36,662 nt of DNA from Paludibacteraceae bacterium (lineage in GTDB: Bacteria > Bacteroidota > Bacteroidia > Bacteroidales > Paludibacteraceae): NCBI GenBank assembly GCA_017630395.1, contig JAGBVI010000074.1, positions 1 to 36,662 of the forward strand, written 5' to 3'. Under the pieces are notes generated by a model, which did no database searches, was not told the DNA's origin, and saw only the letters and a program-made list of their open reading frames with translations. Positions 1 to 8,106 of the stretch are shown here, piece by piece. The position numbers and the translations under genes are program-made. Position 1 is the first letter of the stretch, and each line of letters begins with the position of its first letter.

Positions 1-85
1 CATGTACCAACTCAAAATAATCGTATATTACACTTGGTAACAACAATTTTAACGGATCTTCTATCTTCTTTTTACGCTGTTCCAT
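1..85 (-). CDS. 5' fragment of a transposase-like ORF (ISAon1-type N-terminal region?), runs off the left edge
   Basis: A minus-strand frame opens with ATG at 85 and stays open for 28 codons to the window edge. The visible peptide begins MEQRKKKIEDPLKLLLPSVI and continues into YDYFEL. The pattern of charged residues, then LLLP, then YFE resembles the first ORF of ISAon1-type insertion sequences in Bacteroidales (family recalled from memory, not searched). On the minus strand, a TATCTTTG promoter-like box lies a few bases before the ATG. A short palindrome, CACCG with its complement about 8 bp apart, lies near 118-135 and may belong to the element's end. Only the N-terminus is present, so the identity is tentative. 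Confidence 0.45.
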   Translation of the reverse strand, partial: MEQRKKKIEDPLKLLLPSVIYDYFELVH

Positions 86-455
86 ACCACAAAGATAGTA
101 TATTTTCAAATCTTTCCCACCGAAATTTTACGGTGATCCCTAGTTTGAGTAGGTGAGTTTTGTAAATTTAAAAAATCTGCAAAATGAGTAGACAGAATTC
201 TTCTTTAGTGTTTATTTTTTGCGAGTTAAGGGAGTTCTGTTGTTTTTTTTCAATAATTCATAAATTCTTTTCTTTATAATAGTTCTATTTGAAAATAAAG
301 TGTACCTTTGTCAAGGTTATTTATATAAATTCCAATAAGTGGTAAGGTAATTGATTGGTAAGAACATGCTTAGAAAGAGAGTTGGAATCGAATTTAATTT
401 AATTTAATTTAATGAATTGTCTTTATGGAATAGAAAGAAAATTAATGTTTAGCGT
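86..455. other. Intergenic region between IS fragment and WYL regulator
   Basis: No convincing gene was found in these 370 bases. Near 150-170 there is a sequence, AGGTGAGTTTTGTAAATTT, resembling the AGGTGAGTTCTATAAATT ends seen elsewhere in the window (17131, 36538). A five-base unit AATTT is repeated four times at 391-410, just upstream of the regulator. A promoter-like TACCTTTG box lies at 303-310. Confidence 0.6.
303..310 (+). promoter_or_regulatory. Putative -7 box for the WYL regulator
   Basis: TACCTTTG fits the Bacteroidetes -7 consensus TAnnTTTG. No good TTTG lies 19-20 nt upstream, so support is partial. Transcription from here would give a leader of about 140 nt containing the AATTT tandem repeat. 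Confidence 0.35.
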
Positions 456-1370
456 ATGGATCAGCCTAAAATTGAGAGATTGTTGAGGATTGTAAAATTG
501 TTGCAAGATTCTGACGTTGATTATACAATTGAAGAAATAGCTCAACGTGTAAATGTTTCGTATCGTACCATTTATCGCTATTTAGATACCTTAGAGGCGG
601 TTGGTTTTGTAGTGATAAATAAGGGTCAGGGTGTTAAAAAACTTTGCGTAGAGAAGAGAAAAGCTTTTGATTTTTCTAAATTAATCCATTTTTCGGAGGA
701 GGAGGCTTTTGTAATAGACCAGTTGATTGAGGCTTTGGATGAGACCAATGTCTTGAAACAAAACTTAAGAAGAAAACTTGCCACGGTTTATGATTGTGCT
801 CCTATCATTCAATCTGTTGTGCAGGGGAGAAAGGCTGCCAATGTGAATCGTATTGTGGATGCAATTCGGAGGAAGAAGCAAGTGATCTTAAAAAATTACT
901 CATCGTCTTCTTCAAATACAATCAGAGATCGGTTGGTGGAACCTTTTGAGCTGTCACAAAACTATGTCCAAGTATGGTGTTATGAACCTGAGAGTGGAAA
1001 AAATAAATTGTTCAAGATGGCACGAATCGAAGAGACTGAGTTATTGAGTACAGGTTGGCAATTTGAGAGTGCTCATAAATCAAAGTCGGTAGATGTGTTT
1101 CGTTGTGCCATGGAGTCGCCGTGCAGAATTAAGTTGTTATTGGGTGTGAGAGCGCATAACCTGCTCATAGAAGAGTATCCGTTGGCGGAAAGAGATGTGA
1201 GTCGTTGCGCTGATGGAAGGTGGATGTTGGATACGGTTGTGCAAGGTTTTGCCGGAGTGGGCAGGTTTGTTTTGGGGCTTGCTCATGATATTGAAATTGT
1301 TGAATCGGATGAACTGAAAAATTATCTCAAAAAAGAGTTGCAAATTGCAGAGTGTAATTTGCTAAAGTAA
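456..1370 (+). CDS. WYL-domain transcriptional regulator with N-terminal HTH
   Basis: This 304-aa protein has the YafY/WYL family layout. A helix-turn-helix of the HTH_11 type lies at about residues 5-60 (IEEIAQRVNVSYRTIYRYLD). A WYL domain follows at about 130-200, with the RLVEP and WCYEPES segments and a K-x-F-K-M-A-R-I strand. A WCX-like C-terminal region covers about 215-295. The WYL triad itself reads VWC here. Proteins of this family are DNA-binding regulators, often sensing nucleic acid or nucleotide ligands and often near defence genes. The restriction locus begins 2.5 kb downstream, but nothing in the sequence directly links the two. The gene stands alone, with 826 bp of gene-poor DNA after it. 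Its target is unknown. Confidence 0.85.
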   Translation: MDQPKIERLLRIVKLLQDSDVDYTIEEIAQRVNVSYRTIYRYLDTLEAVGFVVINKGQGVKKLCVEKRKAFDFSKLIHFSEEEAFVIDQLIEALDETNVLKQNLRRKLATVYDCAPIIQSVVQGRKAANVNRIVDAIRRKKQVILKNYSSSSSNTIRDRLVEPFELSQNYVQVWCYEPESGKNKLFKMARIEETELLSTGWQFESAHKSKSVDVFRCAMESPCRIKLLLGVRAHNLLIEEYPLAERDVSRCADGRWMLDTVVQGFAGVGRFVLGLAHDIEIVESDELKNYLKKELQIAECNLLK

Positions 1371-1422
1371 AGTGTCCGGAGGAAGTAACAACTTCTAAAG
1401 TTCTATATTTTCCCGTGGTGCT

Positions 1423-1458
1423 AATCGCATTCGCCCTGTTTTGTATCCGCAGTATTTA
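1423..1458 (+). repeat. Dispersed repeat, copy 1 (AATCGCATTCGCCCTGTT...)
   Basis: This stretch matches 7906-7941, just after hsdS, with only a few differences. Both read AATCGCATTCGCCCTGTT, then a variable T/G/A stretch, then ATCCGCA and TATTTA. In the hsdS copy the first bases form a GGGCGAAT/ATTCGCCC hairpin. Here the left arm has decayed. Confidence 0.6.
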
Positions 1459-1692
1459 TCTTCGGTAGGGTAAAATGCGTTTTACAAGTTTAAGGTTTTA
1501 ATTGGCAGTATGTTTGAAACCTGAAACTTGAAACCTGAAACTAAATGTATGCCTTAAAAATTTCTTCCAACGGGTTAGTCTGCAAAATTTAAAAGAAAAA
1601 ATAATCTAAAATAGTGAAAAATTTTTTTAGCCATTGTCAAAAGTTGTCAAAACTACATTTTAACTTTGTCGGCACGTAATGATTTAAGGGAA

Positions 1693-1752
1693 GTTCTATA
1701 AATTAGGTTGTGAGGAGCATGAAAGGTAATCATAAGTCGTAATTTATAGAAC
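1693..1752. mobile_element. 60-bp hairpin element with perfect 13-bp inverted ends
   Basis: GTTCTATAAATTA at 1693-1705 is exactly inverted as TAATTTATAGAAC at 1740-1752, with 34 bp between. The same end sequence recurs near 17131, 23430, 25509 and 36538, so this looks like a very small deletion relic of a transposable element rather than a gene-specific hairpin. It has no coding capacity. Confidence 0.55.
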
Positions 1753-2196
1753 GGCTTTACATAAAAGATTATGTTTGTTTAGGTAATTTATAAAAGTTTT
1801 TTTAAGTCTCTCTGGTGTGATTTTTTTTGACAAAATAGGCTAAAAGGAGAGGTGTTGGGATAGGAATTTTGTCAATTTAGAGGTAGTACCATTTCAATCA
1901 GCCGAATGAACAGAACTAAATTTACTTTAGGAACGGTTTTGACGAGAAGTGGCGCATGAATGTGGATGTATAGTTTTGGAAAATCTGTTAGTTGTGGTTG
2001 CTGCGATAAAGTAATTAAGATGATTTTGAATGAGATTTGTTGAGTCTTTTTATACTTGAATCGGAGAAGGGTGTGGGGTGTAATTGGTTGAATATGAGCG
2101 ATGTATATAGAATAGTTCAAAATTATACGAGTGCAAAACGATAAAATTGGTACGTCTTGTAATTAATGTGTAACCTTTATCTAAAAATTAAGTAAT

Positions 2197-3759
2197 ATGA
2201 AAGCAAATAGAATTATTAGTAGGTTGGGTGTTGTCATTTTTTTTATGACATTAGTGGCTTGTTCATTGTTTGATGAGAGTCAGGAAAAGGTGGTAGAGGT
2301 GTTTTCTTCCGAAAAACCTTATACTTTAGAGATTTTGAAAGAGCGCAGTTATTATCAGGCAGACAAGGTGGTCAGTCGTTTATCCTCTAAGAATGTTGAT
2401 TCTTACATATTGAAGAGTGAGGATGAAGATGGAGATAGTTGGTATAGTGTTGTGAGCGGAGCGTTTGAGAATGATAGTTGTTTGGAGGCTTTTCGTCTCT
2501 ATTTGGATACAGCGTTGCAAATCAAGGCGGGTGATGTTTTTCTCTATTCGGAGATGGACTCGTTGGATAGAATTCCGGTTAAAGAAGAGGCCGTAAAGGA
2601 GCAAAAGCGCATTGATGCTAACAAGCCTGATGTGCCGAAAGATATTGCTTTGCTTATTTCTCAATATCCTAAAACGGATATTTTTTATCTGAAAAATGTG
2701 AGTCTTTTGTCTTTGACCGACAAGGGTATTAAGTCGGCAAAGGGGAAACATGTGGATATGCCTCGCGGTGTTACGTTGAAGAAGCTTAAAGAGTTGGGTT
2801 GTGTCTCTTTTGCCTCCGTGATTTATAAGGATAATTTATACAAAGATGAGGTTACTTTACAGGTGGCAAAGTTGAAAGATCGTCCGGTTGTAAATCAGGC
2901 TTCTGTTGTACCTCTTTTTAATCTGAACAATGAAGAGGCAGCAGAAATTTGTTCGCTTTTGGCGGATTTGGTTTTGGCAACAGGTAAGTATAACGAGGAG
3001 AAAAAAGAGGAGTTTCAACATCCTACCCAGAAAAGTATTGTCGGGTATAAAGTTTCTTTTCTAACCAAAGATGGGAATCTCAGAAAGTATTATTTTTTGA
3101 CCTCCGAAACGGGTGGGTTTGTCTATATGCTTCAAAGTACCAAGGAGGATGATGCCGAATTGATGGATTTTCTTGCTAATATTGGTAAATCGGATGGCGG
3201 TTTGGAAGAGTTTGATGAGTTTTATAATTCGTTCTATACGGTTGCCGACCAAATGGCCAATTTGGATGTTCTTATTGGCTACTATTCAGACAGGTTGGAT
3301 TATCGTTATGCAAAGGAGCGCGGCTATGCTAAATGGGCGAATCGCATGGTGGGGCATTGGTTCACCAACTTCTGTTTCTATAACGATGTTAAAGGTTCTT
3401 GGGAATACTCTATTTTTGATTTGTTGACCAAAAATAAGAGTCATCAGGTTTATAGAAAGTTCTATCGTCCAGAGCAGACAAAAGAGTCGGAACGAAAAAT
3501 CTATGGAACAGTGGGCACGGCGTTATATGGGATCAGAATCAACCTCATGCGTTGTTGGGAGCTTATCAAATATTTGGAAGAAGTTAGTTTTTCGTATGAC
3601 CGATATATTGTTGCCTGCTCGGGTGATTATGAGTTTTCTGAAGAGGAGTTGATTGAACGGGTAGAAAAACTGCAATTTGAAAAAGGCGGGTATGATAAGA
3701 CGGCCGGTCAGGCGGAGGCTGCTTCGGCTCAGGATAGTACAACTCAAAAGAGTGAGTGA
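2197..3759 (+). CDS. Lipoprotein with SPOR-like segment, function unknown
   Basis: This 520-aa protein begins with a lipoprotein signal peptide (basic start, hydrophobic core, lipobox LVAC with Cys22), so it is expected to be membrane-anchored on the periplasmic or outer side. Residues about 45-105 (Y-x-QADKVVSRL ... WYSVVSGAF ... CLEAFRLYL) resemble a SPOR domain, which binds denuded glycan of septal peptidoglycan. That match is by pattern only. The middle and C-terminal parts are not recognised. The C-terminus is rich in Ala, Gln and Ser and looks disordered. The gene is monocistronic, with an AT-rich upstream region, and stops 81 bp before hsdM. It is not obviously part of the restriction system. 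Confidence 0.7.
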   Translation: MKANRIISRLGVVIFFMTLVACSLFDESQEKVVEVFSSEKPYTLEILKERSYYQADKVVSRLSSKNVDSYILKSEDEDGDSWYSVVSGAFENDSCLEAFRLYLDTALQIKAGDVFLYSEMDSLDRIPVKEEAVKEQKRIDANKPDVPKDIALLISQYPKTDIFYLKNVSLLSLTDKGIKSAKGKHVDMPRGVTLKKLKELGCVSFASVIYKDNLYKDEVTLQVAKLKDRPVVNQASVVPLFNLNNEEAAEICSLLADLVLATGKYNEEKKEEFQHPTQKSIVGYKVSFLTKDGNLRKYYFLTSETGGFVYMLQSTKEDDAELMDFLANIGKSDGGLEEFDEFYNSFYTVADQMANLDVLIGYYSDRLDYRYAKERGYAKWANRMVGHWFTNFCFYNDVKGSWEYSIFDLLTKNKSHQVYRKFYRPEQTKESERKIYGTVGTALYGIRINLMRCWELIKYLEEVSFSYDRYIVACSGDYEFSEEELIERVEKLQFEKGGYDKTAGQAEAASAQDSTTQKSE

Positions 3760-3784
3760 TTGCCCCGAATTTCTAACCCGAAAT

Positions 3785-3815
3785 TTTGTGCTGCTGATGA
3801 AATAGTTTATATTTG
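3785..3815 (+). promoter_or_regulatory. Promoter of the hsdM operon (TTTG-N19-TATATTTG)
   Basis: TTTG at 3785-3788 and TATATTTG at 3808-3815 are separated by 19 nt. This is an exact fit to the Bacteroidetes sigma-A (sigma-ABfr) consensus. Transcription would begin near 3821, about 20 nt before the hsdM ATG at 3841. Confidence 0.75.
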
Positions 3816-3840
3816 TAGTAGAGTGTAAATTTAGTTGATT

Positions 3841-5613
3841 ATGTCTATAGAAGAACTTCAGTCGAGAACGACTGTTAATATACAGGAGAAGGCCAACCTT
3901 ATCTGGGCGATTGCCGACAAGTTGGTGGGCACTTACAAGCCTCATGAGTATGGTAACGTCATCCTGCCGATGTGCGTCATCAAGCGTTTTTCTGACACGC
4001 TTGCCGGTACCAAGGAGAGGGTGATTGCCAAGAACAAGGAGCTGGACAGTAAAAATATTCAGGTTAAGGATGGCTTCTTGCGTGCTGCATCGGGCTACGA
4101 CTTCTACAACGTGTCGCCCTTCACCTTCGAGGGACTTTTGTCTGATGCGGAAAACATCGCAGATAACTTCCGCAGTTATCTTAACCACTTCTCTGTCAAT
4201 GTGATAGATGTTATAGAGAAGTTTGAGTTTGACAAGGAGATTACCAAGTTGTCTAACAATGGTATCCTCTACAATGTGATCTCTGAGTTCTGCTCCAAAA
4301 AGGCGTATATGGGCGCGGACGAGATTTCTGCCGTCGATATGGGCTACATCTTCGAAGAGCTGGTGCGCAAATTCTCCGAAAGTTACGACGAGCACGCCGG
4401 AGCGCACTTCACGGCTCGTGACATCATCTATCTGATGGCGGAGGTTTTGGTTGCTCCCCAAAAGAACGATTTGCAAGAGGAGGGCATCACCGCCACAATG
4501 TATGACATGGCTATGGGAACTTCGCAGATGCTCGACTGCCTCTCCGAAAAACTGTTGCAGATTGATGCAGAGGCGCAGCTGACCGAGTTTGGGCAGGAGC
4601 TTAATGAGCAGACCTACGCCATAGCCAAGGCGAACATGCTCATCAAGGGCGGCGACGCTGATAACATGAAGCATGGCAACACCCTCTCTGACGACAAGTT
4701 TGATGGCTACAAGTTCGACTATATCATCTCCAACCCGCCATTCGGTATCGAGTGGAAGAACGAGAAAGCGGCGGTGGAAGCGGAGCACAAGAGAGGCGAG
4801 ATGGGACGCTTTGGAGCCGGACTGCCGGCTGTGGGCGACTCGCAGCAGCTCTTTATGCTCAACGGCGTGGCAAAACTGAAGGAGACCGGGCGAATGGCAA
4901 TTATCCAAAACGGCTCTCCGCTCTTCAAGGGCGACGCAGGCAGTGGCGAGAGCAACATACGCGGCTATCTCTTGGAGAACGACTGGCTGGAGGCTATCAT
5001 TCAGATACCCAACGATATGTTCTACAATACCGGCATTGCCACCTACATCTGGATTGTCTCTAAAGACAAATCGGCGGAGCGCGCAGGCAAGGTGCAGCTA
5101 ATAGACGCCTCAAAATGTTGCGTAAAACGCAGAAAGCCGCTCGGTAACAAGCGCAACGAGTTTACGGACGATTGCATAAAACTGATTACTGAGGCATACA
5201 ACGCCTTTGCAGACGGTGTTTACACCAACGAAGCAGGTCTTGAAGTGGAGGTGAAGATTAAGCAGAACGAAGATTTCAAGTACAGCAAGGTGACGGTAGA
5301 GCAGCCATTGTGCGACGACTCCGGCAAGCCGGTGCTGAAGAAGGGAAAGCCAACCGCCGACGCAAGCAAGCGCGACACCGAGAGCATACCGTGGAGCGAG
5401 CCGATAGAGGAGTATATGCAGAAGAACGTTTACCCCTACGCGCCTGATGCGTGGATAGATGAGAAGAAATCAAAGATTGGCTACGAAATACCATTCACTC
5501 GTGAGTTTTACAAATATGTTGCGCCGCGCAGCAGCGAAGAGATATTTGCCCACCTTCAAGAGTTGGAAAAGGCAGAAAGCGCGCTGATGGCTAAAATAAT
5601 GAAAGGGAACTGA
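3841..5613 (+). CDS. hsdM: Type I restriction-modification DNA methyltransferase subunit HsdM
   Basis: This 590-aa protein is the adenine-N6 methylase (M) subunit that pairs with HsdS to modify the target site. An HsdM N-terminal helical domain spans about 10-150 (LWAIADKL, GNVILPMCVIKRF). The methyltransferase domain follows, with GAHFTARDI at 187-195, SAM motif I at 222-231, and catalytic NPPF at 298-301 (ISNPPFGIEWK). Motif I reads DMAMGTSQML where most HsdM have DPACGTGGML, so the glycine pair is changed while NPPF is intact. I chose ATG 3841 over the upstream TTG 3835 because of the promoter at 3785-3815. The gene is noticeably GC-richer than its flanks, which suggests acquisition. fic follows 2 nt after the stop. 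Confidence 0.95.
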   Translation: MSIEELQSRTTVNIQEKANLIWAIADKLVGTYKPHEYGNVILPMCVIKRFSDTLAGTKERVIAKNKELDSKNIQVKDGFLRAASGYDFYNVSPFTFEGLLSDAENIADNFRSYLNHFSVNVIDVIEKFEFDKEITKLSNNGILYNVISEFCSKKAYMGADEISAVDMGYIFEELVRKFSESYDEHAGAHFTARDIIYLMAEVLVAPQKNDLQEEGITATMYDMAMGTSQMLDCLSEKLLQIDAEAQLTEFGQELNEQTYAIAKANMLIKGGDADNMKHGNTLSDDKFDGYKFDYIISNPPFGIEWKNEKAAVEAEHKRGEMGRFGAGLPAVGDSQQLFMLNGVAKLKETGRMAIIQNGSPLFKGDAGSGESNIRGYLLENDWLEAIIQIPNDMFYNTGIATYIWIVSKDKSAERAGKVQLIDASKCCVKRRKPLGNKRNEFTDDCIKLITEAYNAFADGVYTNEAGLEVEVKIKQNEDFKYSKVTVEQPLCDDSGKPVLKKGKPTADASKRDTESIPWSEPIEEYMQKNVYPYAPDAWIDEKKSKIGYEIPFTREFYKYVAPRSSEEIFAHLQELEKAESALMAKIMKGN

Positions 5614-5615
5614 GT

Positions 5616-6608
5616 ATGTACACTCCGCCATTTGTTATAACGTCTAAGGCTATAAATCTGATAGCAGAAATTTCGTCGCTCATTGAGCGATACGCGATTC
5701 GGCTGGAAATGCAAGACGGCTTGCGTTTGCGTAAGGCAAATCGTATAAAAACCATACATAGTTCGTTGGCGATTGAGGGAAATAACCTATCGGAAGCAGA
5801 GGTTGAAGACATCCTGAACGGAAAGCATATTGTAGCCCCTTTGCGAGAGATTCAAGAAGTGAAGAATGCAATCCGCACCTACGAATTGTATGAGACTCTC
5901 AATCCGTTTGACATAAACGACCTGCGTCGTGCGCATGGTGTGATGATGGAGGCGCTTACTGAAGATGCAGGAAACTTTAGGCGAGGAGGTGTGGGCGTGT
6001 ATTCCGAAAAAGGAGTTGTGCATATTGCTCCACCTGCAGAACGTGTGCCGACTCTGATGGCTGATTTATTTGAGTGGTTGCGCTCAACCGACGACCATTT
6101 GCTTATTCGCAGTTGCGTGTTTCACTACGAATTTGAATTTATCCATCCTTTTAGTGATGGAAACGGACGCATGGGGCGTTTGTGGCAGTCACTCATCTTA
6201 GGAGAGTTGCATCCGCTGTTTGCGCATTTACCTGTGGAGAATATGGTATATGCCAACCAGCAAAACTATTACGATGCTATTCAAGCAAGCACAAAAAACG
6301 GCGAGTCCGGACCGTTCATCGACTTTATGCTACAAGAAATTCTGAACACATTAAGTCGGTACAAAGGCGAAAATATTGAAGAAGTTCGGGATAAAGTTCG
6401 GGATAAAATTCGGGATAACTTCGGGATAACATCGGCACAAATAATAGAGTTTGTATTAACACAACCTGCCATCACGTTAGATGCCATTGCAGAAGAGATG
6501 CACTGCACGCGACGGACGGTAGAGAAACATGTGAAAGCGCTTCGCGAGGCAGGCGTATTGCAGCGTGTGGGAGGTAATAAAAACGGACATTGGGAGGTGA
6601 ATCTATGA
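5616..6608 (+). CDS. Fic-domain protein (AMP/NMP-transferase) with C-terminal winged helix
   Basis: This 330-aa Fic protein contains the full active motif HPFSDGNGRMGR at 177-188 (catalytic His177, Asp181, Arg185, Arg188), so it is predicted to transfer AMP or another nucleotide phosphate to a protein hydroxyl. The N-terminal helix carries a class II inhibitory motif, SLAIEG (Ser50-Gly55), which in this family blocks ATP orientation until relieved. A HTH/winged helix at about 270-325 (TLDAIAEEMHCTRRTVEKHV) suggests DNA binding. A charged VRDK/VRDK/IRDN linker at 257-268 is encoded by a 12-bp tandem repeat. The gene starts 2 nt after hsdM, and its stop overlaps the hsdS start (ATGA), so it is co-translated with the restriction genes. 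Fic genes inside type I loci are known, but their role there is not settled. Confidence 0.93.
   Translation: MYTPPFVITSKAINLIAEISSLIERYAIRLEMQDGLRLRKANRIKTIHSSLAIEGNNLSEAEVEDILNGKHIVAPLREIQEVKNAIRTYELYETLNPFDINDLRRAHGVMMEALTEDAGNFRRGGVGVYSEKGVVHIAPPAERVPTLMADLFEWLRSTDDHLLIRSCVFHYEFEFIHPFSDGNGRMGRLWQSLILGELHPLFAHLPVENMVYANQQNYYDAIQASTKNGESGPFIDFMLQEILNTLSRYKGENIEEVRDKVRDKIRDNFGITSAQIIEFVLTQPAITLDAIAEEMHCTRRTVEKHVKALREAGVLQRVGGNKNGHWEVNL
6384..6430 (+). repeat. 12-bp in-frame tandem repeat inside fic
   Basis: GTTCGGGATAAA occurs twice exactly (6384-6395, 6396-6407), then as ATTCGGGATAAC (6408-6419) and a partial TTCGGGATAAC (6420-6430). The unit is a multiple of three, so gain or loss of copies would change linker length between the Fic domain and the winged helix without a frameshift. 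Confidence 0.8.
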
Positions 6609-7900
6609 GCAGAACAATGAAAGATAGCGGCATCCCTTGGATTGGTGAGATTCCTGAAGGGTGGAGTATAGATACAATAGGTAATCTTTATGCACTGCGA
6701 AATGAAAAAGTGAGTGATAAGGACTATCCTCCATTATCAGTAACTAAGCAGGGTATTGTTCCGCAGTTGGAAACGGCTGCAAAAACAGATGATGGGGATA
6801 ATCGTAAACTTGTTAAAGTGGGAGATTTTGCTATTAATAGCCGTTCTGATAGGCGAGGCTCATGTGGAATATCGGCTTATGATGGTTCAGTATCGCTTAT
6901 CAATACGGTTATAACGCCAAGAGAGCAAATGAATCCGTGCTTTTATAATTGGCTTTTTCATTCAGAACTATTTGCAGATGAGTTCTATAAATGGGGACAC
7001 GGCATTGTTGATGATTTGTGGACAACACGATGGCAGGAGATGAAGCGTATAGGTATCATCACCCCCCCTCTCGCCGAGCAGCACCTTATAGCCACATTTC
7101 TCGACAAGAAGTGTTCCGAAATAGATTCGTTGATAGAGTTGCAAGAGCAGATGATAGAGGAACTCAAGGCATACAAACAATCTGTTATCACAGAGGCGGT
7201 TACAAAGGGTCTGAACCCTAATGTGCCAATGAAAGATAGCGGTATTGAGTGGATTGGCGACGTGCCGGAAGAGTGGGAGGTAAAGAAATTATCTAAATTA
7301 TTATCATTTAAAGGTGGTTTTGCCTTTAATAGTGATGATTTTATTAATAGTGGAGATAATCAAGTCATTAGAATAGGGAACGTTAGAAATGATTTATTGC
7401 GTCTCGAAGTATCTTCTGTATATATATCTGACGATATAGCAATACAAGCACAAAAATCTCAATTAGAGAAAGGGCAAATATTATTTACAATGACAGGGAC
7501 AAAAGGTAAAAGAGATTATTTTTATACATTACTGCTAAAAGAAGAAGATTTTAATGGTAAAAAGTTTTTTTTAAATCAAAGAGTTGGATGTTTTGTTCCC
7601 AAGAATGGAGTTTGTGCAAACTATTACAACTATTTACTAAAGGATAACCACATTCTTGATTTTATTTTTTTATACGAAACAGGAACTGCAAATCAAGGGA
7701 ATTTAGGCATTGAGTCCATTAATAAGACTATTCTACAATATCCTCCTCTCGCTGAGCAGCAAGCCATTGCCGACTACTTAGACAAGAAGTGTGGTGAGAT
7801 TGATGAGTTGATTACCATCAAGCAGCAGAAGATAGAGAGCCTCAAGGAATATAAGAAGTCGGTTATTTACGAATATGTGACAGGGAAACGTGAGGCGTAG
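6605..7900 (+). CDS. hsdS: Type I restriction-modification specificity subunit HsdS
   Basis: This 431-aa protein recognises the bipartite DNA target and bridges HsdM and HsdR. It has the usual two-fold layout. Each half starts with MKDSGI-x-WIG-x-x-P-x-x-W (residues 5-20 and about 209-224), then has a target-recognition domain, and ends in a conserved helix (PPLAEQ ... FLDKKCSEID ... LKAYKQSVI at about 153-200; PPLAEQQAIADYLDKKCGEID ... LKEYKKSVI at about 380-425). The start is ATG 6605, overlapping the fic stop as ATGA. An earlier TTG at 6590 is not needed. The second recognition domain (about 7290-7740) is far richer in A+T than the conserved parts, as expected for a swapped module. A GGGCGAAT hairpin lies immediately after the stop. 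Confidence 0.95.
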   Translation: MSRTMKDSGIPWIGEIPEGWSIDTIGNLYALRNEKVSDKDYPPLSVTKQGIVPQLETAAKTDDGDNRKLVKVGDFAINSRSDRRGSCGISAYDGSVSLINTVITPREQMNPCFYNWLFHSELFADEFYKWGHGIVDDLWTTRWQEMKRIGIITPPLAEQHLIATFLDKKCSEIDSLIELQEQMIEELKAYKQSVITEAVTKGLNPNVPMKDSGIEWIGDVPEEWEVKKLSKLLSFKGGFAFNSDDFINSGDNQVIRIGNVRNDLLRLEVSSVYISDDIAIQAQKSQLEKGQILFTMTGTKGKRDYFYTLLLKEEDFNGKKFFLNQRVGCFVPKNGVCANYYNYLLKDNHILDFIFLYETGTANQGNLGIESINKTILQYPPLAEQQAIADYLDKKCGEIDELITIKQQKIESLKEYKKSVIYEYVTGKREA

Positions 7901-7941
7901 GGGCGAATCGCATTCGCCCTGTTGTATATCCGCAATATTTA
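7901..7941 (+). repeat. Dispersed repeat copy 2 with hairpin, directly after hsdS
   Basis: GGGCGAAT (7901-7908), loop CGC, ATTCGCCC (7912-7919) form a strong 8-bp stem starting on the base after the hsdS stop codon. The following bases match 1441-1458. There is no T-run, so it is a poor classical terminator, but it may limit read-through or stabilise the mRNA end. Confidence 0.55.
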
Positions 7942-7964
7942 CCCATGTAAAAAACGCATCGTTC

Positions 7965-8057
7965 CAGTCGAAAAACCTGTCACACTGTGACACATTTTTC
8001 GATTAGGGAGCAAAGAATATCTGGCAGGGGGAAGTAGGTATTTGCAGAAAACTTGTA
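7965..8057 (+). repeat. 93-bp direct repeat, left copy, containing a 35-nt imperfect palindrome
   Basis: This copy and the one at 9386-9478 are both 93 bp long and differ at only about four positions. The first part (7968-8002) is a near-palindrome built on TCGAAAAACCTGTCACA and its complement. The rest (GCAAAGAATATCTGGCAGGG and onward to ACTTGTA) is unique sequence shared only by these two copies. The two copies bracket the ATPase gene exactly. Confidence 0.9.
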
Positions 8058-8101
8058 TATTTGTAATCGAAAAACCTGTCACAATGTGACATAAATTTCG
8101 A
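8056..8101 (+). promoter_or_regulatory. -7 box and operator-like palindrome at the ATPase start
   Basis: TATATTTG at 8056-8063 fits the -7 consensus. It is followed directly by a second palindromic unit at 8067-8101, starting TCGAAAAACCTGTCACA and ending in TTTCGA. The predicted transcription start falls inside this palindrome, and the ATG is only 5 nt after it. The placement suggests either an operator or a 5' hairpin that controls translation. No TTTG box is correctly spaced upstream. Confidence 0.5.
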
Positions 8102-8106
8102 ATAGA

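Larger units (their letters stand above)
1371..2196. other. 826-bp gene-poor region with repeat relics
   Basis: No supportable gene was found. The region holds a short dispersed repeat (1423-1458) that recurs after hsdS, alternating GAAACCTGAAAC/GAAACTTGAAAC units near 1515-1542, and a hairpin element at 1693-1752. An 82-codon minus-strand frame at 1872-2120 is open, but its composition is that of AT-rich noncoding DNA and it resembles no family I know. Confidence 0.6.

Noticed and set aside
1872-2120. An 82-codon minus-strand frame in the gene-poor region
   Set aside because: It has no promoter, no ribosome-binding site and a composition like that of AT-rich spacer. A decayed gene cannot be excluded, but nothing supports it.
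3523-4908. A 461-codon minus-strand frame opposite the lipoprotein end and hsdM
   Set aside because: It crosses the lipoprotein-hsdM boundary, has no known motif, and lies opposite clear HsdM motifs. It is a shadow of the coding strand.
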